Below are positions 1-7,127 of a stretch of 64,000 bases of DNA, one piece after another (positions within the stretch are counted from its first letter, which is position 1; each line of letters begins with the position of its first letter). The stretch is from CAKZYD01 sp039814715 (GTDB lineage: Bacteria; Pseudomonadota; Alphaproteobacteria; Sphingomonadales; CAKZYD01), in assembly GCA_039814715.1 (NCBI GenBank), contig JBCCAR010000017.1, forward strand, positions 1-64,000, read 5' to 3'. Made by a program: the position numbers and the translations under genes. Below the pieces are notes generated by a model. That model worked only from the letters and a program-made list of their open reading frames with translations, ran no database searches and was not told the DNA's origin.

Positions 1-153
1 CGAATAGAAACGCCAGGGCGTCATTGCATGGTGCAGGTGGACGGAGATTATTTTGGACTGGCGCCGGTAGACGTCTCTATTGCTCCCCATGCCATTAAAT
101 TTCTTATCCCAAATGGCGATAATCACAACAATGTGAACGCTGCGACCACGTGA
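1..153 (+). CDS. Diacylglycerol/lipid kinase family protein, C-terminal fragment
   Basis: The first 153 bases read as the last 50 codons of a gene entering from the left, ending at TGA 151-153. The peptide contains VQVDGDYFG followed by a run of PVDVSIAPHAIKFLIP type. This resembles the C-terminal beta strands of the diacylglycerol kinase / YegS lipid kinase family, where a 'DGE' turn precedes 'aPkalrvlvP'. The catalytic domain is outside the window, so substrate cannot be judged. The small RNA gene follows directly on the same strand. Confidence 0.55.
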   Translation, partial: RIETPGRHCMVQVDGDYFGLAPVDVSIAPHAIKFLIPNGDNHNNVNAATT

Positions 154-169
154 AGATTATGTGAAAAGG

Positions 170-197
170 TTGATTATCCAGAAAGAATAGTTATTTT
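170..197 (+). promoter_or_regulatory. Candidate sigma-70-type promoter of the small RNA
   Basis: TTGATT at 170-175 and TATTTT at 192-197 are separated by 16 bases. A start site near 204 would begin the RNA at its first hairpin (arms TGTGAG/CTCACA). This is read by eye and not mapped. Confidence 0.4.
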
Positions 198-203
198 GTT
201 TCA

Positions 204-283
204 TGTGAGTTATCTCACATACCCGCTTTGCGGGTGTTTCCTCCCTGAACCTGGGCCGGGTCGTGAGACCCGGTCTTTTTTTA
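204..283 (+). ncRNA. Small RNA resembling the suhB / MmgR family
   Basis: About 80 bases between a lipid kinase gene and the hutG-like gene hold three successive hairpins: TGTGAG/CTCACA (205-219), ACCCG/CGGGT (221-235) and a GC-rich terminator stem (256-273) with a T tract. Between the second and third lies the single-stranded stretch TTTCCTCCCTGAAC (238-251). An exposed anti-Shine-Dalgarno CCUCCC box before a terminator stem is what I recall of the alphaproteobacterial suhB/MmgR small RNA family. The assignment comes from memory of that architecture, not a covariance search. The 5' end is inferred from the promoter. Confidence 0.55.
256..283 (+). terminator. Rho-independent terminator of the small RNA
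   Basis: Perfect 7-bp stem CCGGGTC (256-262) and GACCCGG (267-273) with a GTGA loop, followed by a run of T at 276-282. The T tract overlaps the stop codon of the convergent N-formylglutamate amidohydrolase gene. Confidence 0.8.
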
Positions 284-1186
284 TTCTGCTGCGATGGCGG
301 TTGGGTCAGCGCGGTTCATTTCCTCCATCACATTCGCCATATGCTCGACAAAGCGCCGCATATCGCGCTGCAATGTGTCGAAGCTGGCAGTCAGCTTCAA
401 ACGACGTTCATCCATGTACAGCCGCCTATTAATTTCAAGCTGCAGGCAATGCCGGCCCATCGCTGGCCGCCCATATGTTTGGGTGGTATATCCCCCGGCA
501 TAAGGGTCGTTGCGCGAAACGGAGTAACCCATCTCCCGAAGCGTGATGACTGCTGCCTGCGTCACGCGCGGCGCGCAGGCCTGGCCATGCAGATCGCCGA
601 TCACAATATCTGTGGTTTTTCCTGCAGGCAGCTTTCGCCCCGCCGCCGAGTCCGGCATGGAATGACAATCAATGAACAAACTGGTTTTAAACGTGGCCGA
701 TACCTGCTCGGCCAGCGCTTTCACAGCGCTATGATAGGGCTGATGGAACTGATCTAGCCGGGCGCGGCCTTCTGCTAGGGTTAGCTTTTCACCATAAATC
801 TCGACACCAGCGCCAACGACGCGCGGAATGACGCCCAGTCCATTGGCAACCCGGCGTGATATGGGGGTAGCTTTGGTGTGTTCCTTCTGCAGAAACAAGA
901 TGGGATCGAGCTCGTCCGCGCCGCGATTAACGTCGACATAACACCGCGGAAATTCAGCGCATATTATTGGAATACCGATGGACGGCGCAAAGTCGAACAG
1001 CAGATCAATGCAAAAGTCCTCTGACCGGCGAAGTGTGGCATGGTTGAGGCGGCTTTGCTCGACAAATGACGTCGGATAAGCACGGCCACTATGCGGCGAC
1101 GCTAACATGATAGGCCGCGTCAGCGCGCTGGGAATAGAGCGCTGGACCGCCGGAATATCGGCAAGCTGCATTTGAAAACTCTTCAT
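281..1186 (-). CDS. N-formylglutamate amidohydrolase family protein
   Basis: Predicted to hydrolyse N-formyl amino acids such as N-formylglutamate to formate and the free amino acid, the last step of one histidine degradation route. The family fingerprints are visible: SPHSGRAYP near the N-terminus, the arginine/aspartate-rich DVNRGADELDP, and the metal-site segment DCHSMPD. Length (301 residues) is somewhat above the usual 260-290. The start at 1186 is preferred over an upstream ATG at 1201 because AAGG lies 7-8 bases before it. It is divergent from cpdR, and an N-formylglutamate amidohydrolase beside cpdR is a familiar alphaproteobacterial arrangement. No other hut genes are in view, so a general deformylase role is equally possible. 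Confidence 0.85.
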   Translation of the reverse strand: MKSFQMQLADIPAVQRSIPSALTRPIMLASPHSGRAYPTSFVEQSRLNHATLRRSEDFCIDLLFDFAPSIGIPIICAEFPRCYVDVNRGADELDPILFLQKEHTKATPISRRVANGLGVIPRVVGAGVEIYGEKLTLAEGRARLDQFHQPYHSAVKALAEQVSATFKTSLFIDCHSMPDSAAGRKLPAGKTTDIVIGDLHGQACAPRVTQAAVITLREMGYSVSRNDPYAGGYTTQTYGRPAMGRHCLQLEINRRLYMDERRLKLTASFDTLQRDMRRFVEHMANVMEEMNRADPTAIAAE

Positions 1187-1255
1187 GCGATGCCTTGGCA
1201 TAAAATTTTGACATAGTATTACAGTATCTTAAGGCGCATTGCCTAAAAGACAACG

Positions 1256-1284
1256 TTGACGGCTCAGAATCACAGTCTGATTTT
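1256..1284 (+). promoter_or_regulatory. Candidate promoter of cpdR
   Basis: TTGACG at 1256-1261 and GATTTT at 1279-1284 are separated by 17 bases, about 30 bases before the cpdR start. The -10 is imperfect. Confidence 0.35.
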
Positions 1285-1314
1285 GGCAAAAATGCTTGAA
1301 GTGAGTGAAGTTGC

Positions 1315-1674
1315 ATGGCGACGATCATCCTAGCTGAAGACGATAGTTCAATGCGCAGTTTCTTGCAGCGTGCTTTGGAAAAAGCAGGCCACGTTGTCTC
1401 GTCGGTAGATCGCGGCACAGCGGCGCTTCCCTTGATTGCCACCGGTGACTATGAGCTATTGTTAACCGATATCGTGATGCCCGAAATGGACGGCATCGAA
1501 TTAGCGCAGCGTGCGTCGACCTTAGCGCCGGAAATGCGCGTCATGTTTATTACTGGATTTGCCGCCGTCGCTTTGAACGGTCGCTCAAAAGCGCCCAAAG
1601 GTGCGAAAGTGCTCTCCAAGCCGTTTCACTTGCGTGAGCTTGTTGGCGAGATTGATCGGCTATTTGCTGCTTAG
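1315..1674 (+). CDS. cpdR: Single-domain response regulator CpdR
   Basis: A 119-residue stand-alone receiver domain without an output domain. The acidic pocket is at E8/D9/D10, the phosphoacceptor is D52 in LLLTDIVMPEMDG, and the conserved lysine is in VLSKPFH. The segments RSFLQRALEKAGH and VMFITGFAAVAL match CpdR closely. In Caulobacter, unphosphorylated CpdR localises ClpXP to the cell pole and promotes CtrA degradation downstream of the CckA-ChpT phosphorelay. The same role is inferred here. The 3' end overlaps the convergent thiE by 15 bases. Confidence 0.88.
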   Translation: MATIILAEDDSSMRSFLQRALEKAGHVVSSVDRGTAALPLIATGDYELLLTDIVMPEMDGIELAQRASTLAPEMRVMFITGFAAVALNGRSKAPKGAKVLSKPFHLRELVGEIDRLFAA

Positions 1675-2316
1675 GCCAGCATCTATGGCGACATGAAACG
1701 CCTGTACAGCCGCAGCAGGGCCATCCACATGGCTCCAAATAGCATGACTGACAGCCAAGAAATCAGTGCCTGCCTGCACTAGCGGCGTGCAATTTTCAGG
1801 CGTTATTCCCCCGATGGCAACACTCGGTAACTCTGCCAATTGGGACCACCATTCTAAAATATCTGGCGCGGCCATGGTCGGCGGTTCTTTGGTTTTTGAG
1901 GGGTAAAACGCACCAAAGGCAACATAATCCGCGCCTTGCTCTCCAGCCATCATAGCCAGGTGGCGCGATCCGTGGCAGGTGACGCCAATAGCAGTATCAA
2001 ATCCAAGGAGGTCGCGCGCTTCATGAACAAGCCCATCAGATTGGCCCAGATGCAGAGCGTCAGCCTCGCACATTTTTGCCAAATCAGCGCGGTCGTTCAT
2101 CACGAAGGCGATGTCATGGTCGCGGCAAATCGGGATTAAAGTGTCTGCGGCTGCCAACACATCCCGGTCGTCCACCCCCTTGAGGCGCAACTGCAGGCAT
2201 GCAATTTGGCCGCCATCAATCGCTTTTTTCAGCTCTTGAGAGAAAGCCGCCGTATCGATCTGCGGCGGCGTAATCAGATATAGCTGGCAGGGAGGATTGT
2301 CTTCACTGTCGGTCAT
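1660..2316 (-). CDS. thiE: Thiamine-phosphate synthase
   Basis: A TIM-barrel enzyme joining hydroxymethylpyrimidine pyrophosphate and thiazole phosphate to thiamine monophosphate. Diagnostic segments are LQLRLK (41-46), NDR (74-76), GQSD (91-94), GVTCHG (111-116), FGAFYPSKTK (134-143) and the phosphate-binding IGGI (168-171). The length of 218 residues is normal. The gene lies 39 bases downstream of the class I aldolase gene on the same strand and is probably co-transcribed. thiD is in the window at 33.7 kb but no other thi genes are. A perfect 6-bp-arm hairpin covers its ribosome binding site (separate entry). Confidence 0.92.
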   Translation of the reverse strand: MTDSEDNPPCQLYLITPPQIDTAAFSQELKKAIDGGQIACLQLRLKGVDDRDVLAAADTLIPICRDHDIAFVMNDRADLAKMCEADALHLGQSDGLVHEARDLLGFDTAIGVTCHGSRHLAMMAGEQGADYVAFGAFYPSKTKEPPTMAAPDILEWWSQLAELPSVAIGGITPENCTPLVQAGTDFLAVSHAIWSHVDGPAAAVQAFHVAIDAGLSSK

Positions 2317-2317
2317 A

Positions 2318-2335
2318 CGGCCTCATTTAAGGCCG
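2318..2335 (-). promoter_or_regulatory. Hairpin covering the thiE ribosome binding site
   Basis: Between the aldolase and thiE genes, arms CGGCCT and AGGCCG (2330-2335 and 2318-2323) flank a 6-base loop. The 3' arm contains the GAGG that would be the thiE Shine-Dalgarno sequence, two bases short of the ATG. It could limit free initiation at thiE so that translation depends on ribosomes arriving from upstream. It does not resemble a TPP riboswitch. Confidence 0.35.
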
Positions 2336-2355
2336 CATGGCCGCAGGGTAAATGC

Positions 2356-3276
2356 TTATTCCTTGCCGAGATAGATGTTGATGATCTTTTGCAGCATGGC
2401 CAGCGCGTCTTCACGCGGGCGCTGGAAGGTGTTGCGGCCAATGATGGAGCCATTGCCGCCGCCATCGCGAATAGCGCGTGCATCGTCATAAACGGAGTCT
2501 GCACCTTTTTTCGCGCCGCCGGAGAAAACGACCAACCGCTTGCCGTTAAAGCACGAGCGCACAACATCACGCACGCGCGCTGCTTGCGTTGAAATGTCTA
2601 TGTTTTCGCCCTCATAGACTTTTTTCGCATCAGGCTGCTCAAGGTGGTCGGTTGAGAGCTTCACTTTAATAATGTGGGCGCCTAGAAGAGCGGCCATATG
2701 CGCGGCGTAGGCGCCAACGTCAGCAGCCGTTTCGCCCGCTTTAGAGATCGCGCCACCACGGGGATAGGACCAAATTACGGTCGCAATGCCAACGGACTTT
2801 GCTTCTTCCGACATCTCTCGGATTTGCTCCATCATATCGAAGCAGTATTCCGAGCCTGGATAAATCGTAAACCCAATGGCCGCGCACCCGAGGCGCAGCG
2901 CGTCGTCAACAGAGCCGGTAATGGCTTGGTTTTTCTCGCCAGCCCAGGAGTTGGCCGAATTGACTTTCAAGATCAGCGGGATTTGACCGGCGAAACTATC
3001 GGCAATGGCTTCCATCATACCCAGCGGCGTTGCATAGGCGTTCAGGCCGGCGTCGATGGCGAGTTTCGGATGGTAGCTGGGGTCATACGAATCTGGGTTT
3101 GGTGCAAACGAGCGGGCAGGGCCGTGTTCAAAGCCTTGGTCCACTGGCAGGATCACCATCTTGCCTGTACCGGCCAGCTTGCCGGTTGAAAGAATGCGCG
3201 CAAGATTAGCCTTCGTGCCTGGATTATCACTTTGATAATGGCTGAGAATGTCTTTAACTTTTTTGGTAACGCGCAT
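2356..3276 (-). CDS. Class I fructose-bisphosphate aldolase (DhnA/FbaB type)
   Basis: Cleaves fructose-1,6-bisphosphate to dihydroxyacetone phosphate and glyceraldehyde-3-phosphate through a lysine Schiff base. The 306-residue protein has the archaeal/FbaB-type layout: PVDQGFEHGP near residue 44, IWSYPRGG near 168, and HIIKVKLS (201-208), where K204 or K206 is the likely Schiff-base lysine. The phosphate-binding GG and GRN segments follow near the C-terminus (FSGGAKKG, IIGRNTFQR). It is followed by thiE. Together with pgk, gap and tkt on the same strand it looks like part of a dispersed central-carbon operon. Confidence 0.92.
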   Translation of the reverse strand: MRVTKKVKDILSHYQSDNPGTKANLARILSTGKLAGTGKMVILPVDQGFEHGPARSFAPNPDSYDPSYHPKLAIDAGLNAYATPLGMMEAIADSFAGQIPLILKVNSANSWAGEKNQAITGSVDDALRLGCAAIGFTIYPGSEYCFDMMEQIREMSEEAKSVGIATVIWSYPRGGAISKAGETAADVGAYAAHMAALLGAHIIKVKLSTDHLEQPDAKKVYEGENIDISTQAARVRDVVRSCFNGKRLVVFSGGAKKGADSVYDDARAIRDGGGNGSIIGRNTFQRPREDALAMLQKIINIYLGKE

Positions 3277-3414
3277 GGAGAAAGTCCCGCCTCTTTAAGA
3301 TGTGTTCGAACGCGCGCAGAGATAGCCCGCGCCACTCTCGCTTGCAATGGCAGGAATGTGTGAAAACTGTGTTTAAATGTGGAGAAGTGTGGCTAAGGCT
3401 GCTATTTAGCGCAC

Positions 3415-3429
3415 TTGAACGGCGTTCAA
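3415..3429. promoter_or_regulatory. Perfect 15-bp palindrome upstream of the aldolase gene
   Basis: TTGAACG-G-CGTTCAA is a perfect dyad (7-bp arms, one central base) in the 160-bp gap between the saccharopine-dehydrogenase-like gene and the aldolase start. It has the size of a TetR/LacI-family operator. No regulator is encoded nearby, and one such palindrome in 64 kb could be chance. Confidence 0.3.
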
Positions 3430-3436
3430 ATTACTT

Positions 3437-4609
3437 TTATGACAAATCATCAAATGTTAGCCCAGCGTGGGCCTCGAGCCGCTGTATCAGTGCCTCGCCC
3501 ATAGCGGGCGCAGGGGTGTAAATACCGCCGGGCGTATCAGCTTTGTCTTTCACAAGACATATAGCGCTTTCGGCGATCATTTTAGACGTAGATCCGTAGC
3601 CTGGGTCTTTATCGCCTGACACGCTCACCGTGATGCGCTTGTCAGCATCACCCTCGCCAACAAACACGATTTCATACAGGCCTTGTTCGCGCTCTTCCTT
3701 TGATGGTCCTTCGCCAGGCTTAGGGTCGTTTTCCGTCCCGATCTGCTTTGTGGTCGCCAGGAAATTGGCCACCTGCTCGCCCTTCTCGCCAGGCCCTGTG
3801 AGCATCATTTCATCATAGACAAAGTCGGCGCCATAGGCATGGTCCATTAGAAAGTTTGAGCGGTGGATATTACGCAAATTGATGGCGGCCATGATGAAGG
3901 GAGCGGACCAACTGCCCAAATCTTCCTCAAAAATCGGCTTGTTGCCGCTGGGTTGCTTAGGCCCTTCAAACCCAGGTGCGAGCGCAAAAGGGTTGCGCAA
4001 GACCGACAGGACCTCTGGGTCTTCTGCCGCAGCAGCGAGTGTTGCCTTCAAGCTTGCTGCCGTTCCGCCGGAAAAGCCGCCTTTCATCGCTTTTACGCGG
4101 CCGCGAACGCGGGGCAGGGTTTGCCCTAGCTGGGTTCGCGCGCGCTGCTGCAGGTAAAAGACCCCCAAATCAAAGGGAATAGAATCAAAGCCGCAGGAGA
4201 ACACAATGCGCGCGCCCGACTGTTTGGCCGTGGCTTCATGCTGCTTAATCATTTCATGCATCCAGGCCGGTTCGCCGCATAGGTCAACGTAGTCGGTTCC
4301 ACTGTGTGCGCAGGCTTCGACCAGGGCGCTACCATAGAGTTGGTAGGGCCCGACCGTGGTTAGCATGCAGCGCGCTTTGCTGGTCATTGCGTCCAGACTT
4401 GCAGGGTCATTTGCATCCGCCGGCACAAGCGGTGTGTCACCGGGCGCGCCGATTTCATCGCGTACAGCGGCGAGTTTTTCCAAATTGCGGCCAGCCATAG
4501 CCCAGCGGACATCGCCGTGGGTACCATATTGCTGAGCGAGATATTCCGCGACCAAGCGCCCAGTAAAGCCAGAAGCTCCGTAAACGACAACGTCAAAGTC
4601 TTTGCTCAT
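3437..4609 (-). CDS. Saccharopine dehydrogenase-like NAD(P)-binding reductase
   Basis: A 390-residue protein with an N-terminal Rossmann fold (VVYGASGFTGRLVAEYLA, residues 7-24) and the saccharopine dehydrogenase-like core (ARCMLTTVGPYQLYG, then YVDLCGEPAW). Members without lysine-pathway neighbours include the mycobacterial trans-acting enoyl reductase, which acts on lipid intermediates. It is the last gene of an operon with two acyl-CoA dehydrogenases, and its ATG overlaps the stop of the preceding gene by 4 bases. A role in lipid or acyl-CoA metabolism is therefore more likely than lysine metabolism (inference). Confidence 0.8.
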   Translation of the reverse strand: MSKDFDVVVYGASGFTGRLVAEYLAQQYGTHGDVRWAMAGRNLEKLAAVRDEIGAPGDTPLVPADANDPASLDAMTSKARCMLTTVGPYQLYGSALVEACAHSGTDYVDLCGEPAWMHEMIKQHEATAKQSGARIVFSCGFDSIPFDLGVFYLQQRARTQLGQTLPRVRGRVKAMKGGFSGGTAASLKATLAAAAEDPEVLSVLRNPFALAPGFEGPKQPSGNKPIFEEDLGSWSAPFIMAAINLRNIHRSNFLMDHAYGADFVYDEMMLTGPGEKGEQVANFLATTKQIGTENDPKPGEGPSKEEREQGLYEIVFVGEGDADKRITVSVSGDKDPGYGSTSKMIAESAICLVKDKADTPGGIYTPAPAMGEALIQRLEAHAGLTFDDLS

Positions 4610-5694
4610 GCGGCTTTTTCCTGTGATGCGCTCGCCATCTCCATCAGGCGATGAGTATGATCATCCTTATCGCCCAATTGATGATCCAGCATCACCAAGC
4701 GTTTTGCATAGTGCGAACCGGCATATTCCCAGGTCATACCGATACCGCCATGCATTTGAATGCATTCTTCCGCAACTAACGTCGCCGCTCTACCAACCAG
4801 GTTTTTCGCCATGGCCACATGTTTTGCCCGCGCCGGGGTCGTCATCTCTGAGGCCGCAAGAATGGTGATCGAGCGTGCTTGCTCAATTTCAATCCCTAGA
4901 TCGACTATCCGGTGCTGCAATGCCTGGAACGTTGCAATAGGTCGCCCAAACTGAACGCGCTGTTTGAGATAATCGACTGTTGTCGCATGGAGCCAATCCA
5001 TGGCGCCCACGGCCTCTGCGCACAATGCCAATCGGCCCCAGTCGAGAACTGCTTCTATGGGTTCTTCTGCTGTTTCAGACAAGCAGATCGCAGGGGTTTC
5101 ATCGAGCAAAAATTCGGCGGCCCCGCCACCATCGATCATGGCATAGGCGGTGCGGCTAAAGTCCGTGACTTCAAATAGTCCGATGCCATTGCCATGTCTG
5201 GCCGCGACCAGCGCAACGTCTGCACTCGCGCCGCCATAGATTATGGATTTGCGCCCGTTTAGCGTCCAACCGTCGCCGCTCTTCGTAGCCTGCGTTTGAA
5301 TGTCATCTAATGTGGAAAATGCGTCGACTTCATAAACCGCCAACGCCGCCTTTTTGTCACCACTGATGATCGCCTCAATCGCCGCATTCGCGCCTATGGT
5401 TTCCAGCGCTTTAAGCGCCATCAAAGTGCCAAGCATTGGCTCTGGGCAAAGGCCGCGGCCAATTTCCTCAAAGATCACGGTGATATCAAAGGCATCTCCG
5501 CCATAGCCGCCAGCATCCTCACCAACGAGGGCGCCAAGAATACCAAGCTCAGCAAGCTTGGCCCATTTGTTAGTGCTGTGAAAGGGCGCGTTATAGGCGA
5601 CTTGGTTGCGCTCTTCGATCCCATAGTCCTCGCGGAAAAAGCGGCGGAGCATGTCCGAGAGCATACGGCGGTCGTCTGTCAGGTTAAAATCCAT
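4606..5694 (-). CDS. Acyl-CoA dehydrogenase, short paralogue
   Basis: A FAD-dependent acyl-CoA dehydrogenase of 362 residues, second in a three-gene operon. It has the N-terminal helical domain, a middle beta domain (TLNGRKSIIYGGA), and a C-terminal segment QMHGGIGMTWEYAGSHY near the flavin. The canonical catalytic glutamate motif (YEGT.EIQ) is absent. It starts 5 bases after the stop of the larger paralogue. Adjacent, size-mismatched acyl-CoA dehydrogenases resemble the heteromeric pairs of bacterial steroid and branched side-chain catabolism. The substrate is unknown. Confidence 0.88.
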   Translation of the reverse strand: MDFNLTDDRRMLSDMLRRFFREDYGIEERNQVAYNAPFHSTNKWAKLAELGILGALVGEDAGGYGGDAFDITVIFEEIGRGLCPEPMLGTLMALKALETIGANAAIEAIISGDKKAALAVYEVDAFSTLDDIQTQATKSGDGWTLNGRKSIIYGGASADVALVAARHGNGIGLFEVTDFSRTAYAMIDGGGAAEFLLDETPAICLSETAEEPIEAVLDWGRLALCAEAVGAMDWLHATTVDYLKQRVQFGRPIATFQALQHRIVDLGIEIEQARSITILAASEMTTPARAKHVAMAKNLVGRAATLVAEECIQMHGGIGMTWEYAGSHYAKRLVMLDHQLGDKDDHTHRLMEMASASQEKAA

Positions 5695-5699
5695 GGTGC

Positions 5700-6887
5700 T
5701 TAACCCGCAAAGAGTTGTTTGGCGATGATATTGCGCTGGATTTCATTGGATCCACCAAAGATCGAAAGCTTGCGGTTGTTGAAGTAATCTGCCGCAGCGG
5801 CCGCCGTTTCTTCCGGCGCTACGGAAAGATTTCCAGCCAGTGCTTCGGCCGGGAAGGGGGCTGCGGCTGGGCCAATGGCGCTTTTAAATAAACTATTGAG
5901 TCGCTGGCGAATGACCGTGCCTTTGATTTTAAGCATGGAGCTTTCCATGCTGCCTGCAGCTCCAGAATCTGCTTCAGACAAGACGCGCAAATTAGTGACA
6001 CGCATCGCTTCTAAGTCGACTTCCACCTCCGTCAGCTTGGCCATGAAGAGCGGATCCTTTGAAAGCGGTTTGCCGCGGCGAGAGACTTTTTTCACCAAGT
6101 CTTTAAGCTGGCCCAGTGCAGTGGTGGAAGCGCCAACGCCCGCGATGCCAGTGCGCTCGTGGGTCAGAAGGTATTTCGCAATCGTCCAGCCTTTGTTTTC
6201 TTCCCCGACGAGGTTATCAACTGGAACCCGAACATCGGAAAAGAAGACCTCGTTGACTTCATATCCGCCTTCTATGAGGCGAATAGGGCGCATCTCAATA
6301 CCGGGGGTATCAATATCCACAAGGATGAAGCTGATGCCTTCTTGCGGTTTTCCTTCGCTTGATGTGCGCACCAAGCAGAAAATCTTGTCGGCATGCTGTC
6401 CCAGCGTGGTCCAGGTCTTTTGACCGTTGATAATATAATCGTCCCCATCACGGACTGCTTTGGTTTTTAGGGAGGCGAGATCAGAGCCTGCACCGGGCTC
6501 AGAATAGCCCTGACACCACCAATGCGTCCCGTCCAAAATTTTGGGCAGGATATCGGCCTTTTGCTCGTCCGTGCCGAATTTAATGAGCACTGGCCCAAGC
6601 ATGTTTAGGCCAAAGGGTACAATTCGCGGCGCAAAAGCGAGCGCGCATTCTTCATCAAAAATGTCGCGCTGTACGGCGTTCCAGCCCGGGCCGCCATGAT
6701 TTTGCGGCCATGTGACGGCAAGCCACCCGCGCTCTTTTAAAAGCGCATGCCATTGCTCCATATCCGCCTTCTCAAGCTCAACGCCCAAGCGTACTTTTTC
6801 TGCGATTTTGCTCGGCAGTTTGTCTTTTAAAAACGTTTGTACGTCCGCGCGAAAGGCTTGCTCTTCAGCAGTGTAGCTTAGGTCCAT
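5700..6887 (-). CDS. Acyl-CoA dehydrogenase, long paralogue
   Basis: First gene of the operon, 395 residues. Visible are the FAD/substrate segment QGYSEPGAGSDLASLKT (about residues 151-167), NGQKTWTT, and the C-terminal FGGSNEIQRNIIAKQLF. In medium-chain acyl-CoA dehydrogenases the catalytic base is the Glu of YEGT.EIQ; here the same position reads FGGSNEIQ, with Gly. The base must come from another helix, as in FadE/ChsE-type enzymes, or from the partner subunit. GGGGAT lies upstream of the ATG as a plausible ribosome binding site. Confidence 0.9.
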   Translation of the reverse strand: MDLSYTAEEQAFRADVQTFLKDKLPSKIAEKVRLGVELEKADMEQWHALLKERGWLAVTWPQNHGGPGWNAVQRDIFDEECALAFAPRIVPFGLNMLGPVLIKFGTDEQKADILPKILDGTHWWCQGYSEPGAGSDLASLKTKAVRDGDDYIINGQKTWTTLGQHADKIFCLVRTSSEGKPQEGISFILVDIDTPGIEMRPIRLIEGGYEVNEVFFSDVRVPVDNLVGEENKGWTIAKYLLTHERTGIAGVGASTTALGQLKDLVKKVSRRGKPLSKDPLFMAKLTEVEVDLEAMRVTNLRVLSEADSGAAGSMESSMLKIKGTVIRQRLNSLFKSAIGPAAAPFPAEALAGNLSVAPEETAAAAADYFNNRKLSIFGGSNEIQRNIIAKQLFAG

Positions 6888-6957
6888 GATCGGCGATCCC
6901 CACTTTTTGTTTTAATCTATGGTAGAAGAATGCCGGGTGCCTTGGCAATGCGGCCTT

Positions 6958-7083
6958 TTAGAAAGTAGCAGATGCAGATTTTGCTAATGTGGCATCTGCG
7001 CCGCTTGTGCCAGCTGATTGTGTTTCCTCGCCGCATGATGCCAGCAGTGCGGCACTCAACGTAAACGCTACCAGTACTCTCAT
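6958..7083 (-). CDS. Small predicted lipoprotein, 41 residues
   Basis: A short reading frame between pgk and the acyl-CoA dehydrogenase operon. It has a strong Shine-Dalgarno (GGAGG, 9 bases before ATG 7083). The peptide begins MRVLVAFTLSAALLASCGEE, a lipoprotein signal with lipobox LASC and lipidated C17. The mature part is about 25 residues rich in Ala, Ser, Thr and Gly. Aspartate or glutamate rather than a fixed motif follows the cysteine, so sorting is not obvious. It may be transcribed with pgk, 44 bases upstream. No family is recognised. Confidence 0.6.
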   Translation of the reverse strand: MRVLVAFTLSAALLASCGEETQSAGTSGADATLAKSASATF

Positions 7084-7127
7084 GGCCCTATGCCTCCGTA
7101 AAAGCGCTTATCTAAAATAGCGGGACT

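Noticed and set aside
263..757. 164-codon plus-strand frame opposite the N-formylglutamate amidohydrolase gene
   Set aside because: The minus-strand protein has clear family motifs. This frame is a shadow and also overlaps the small RNA terminator.
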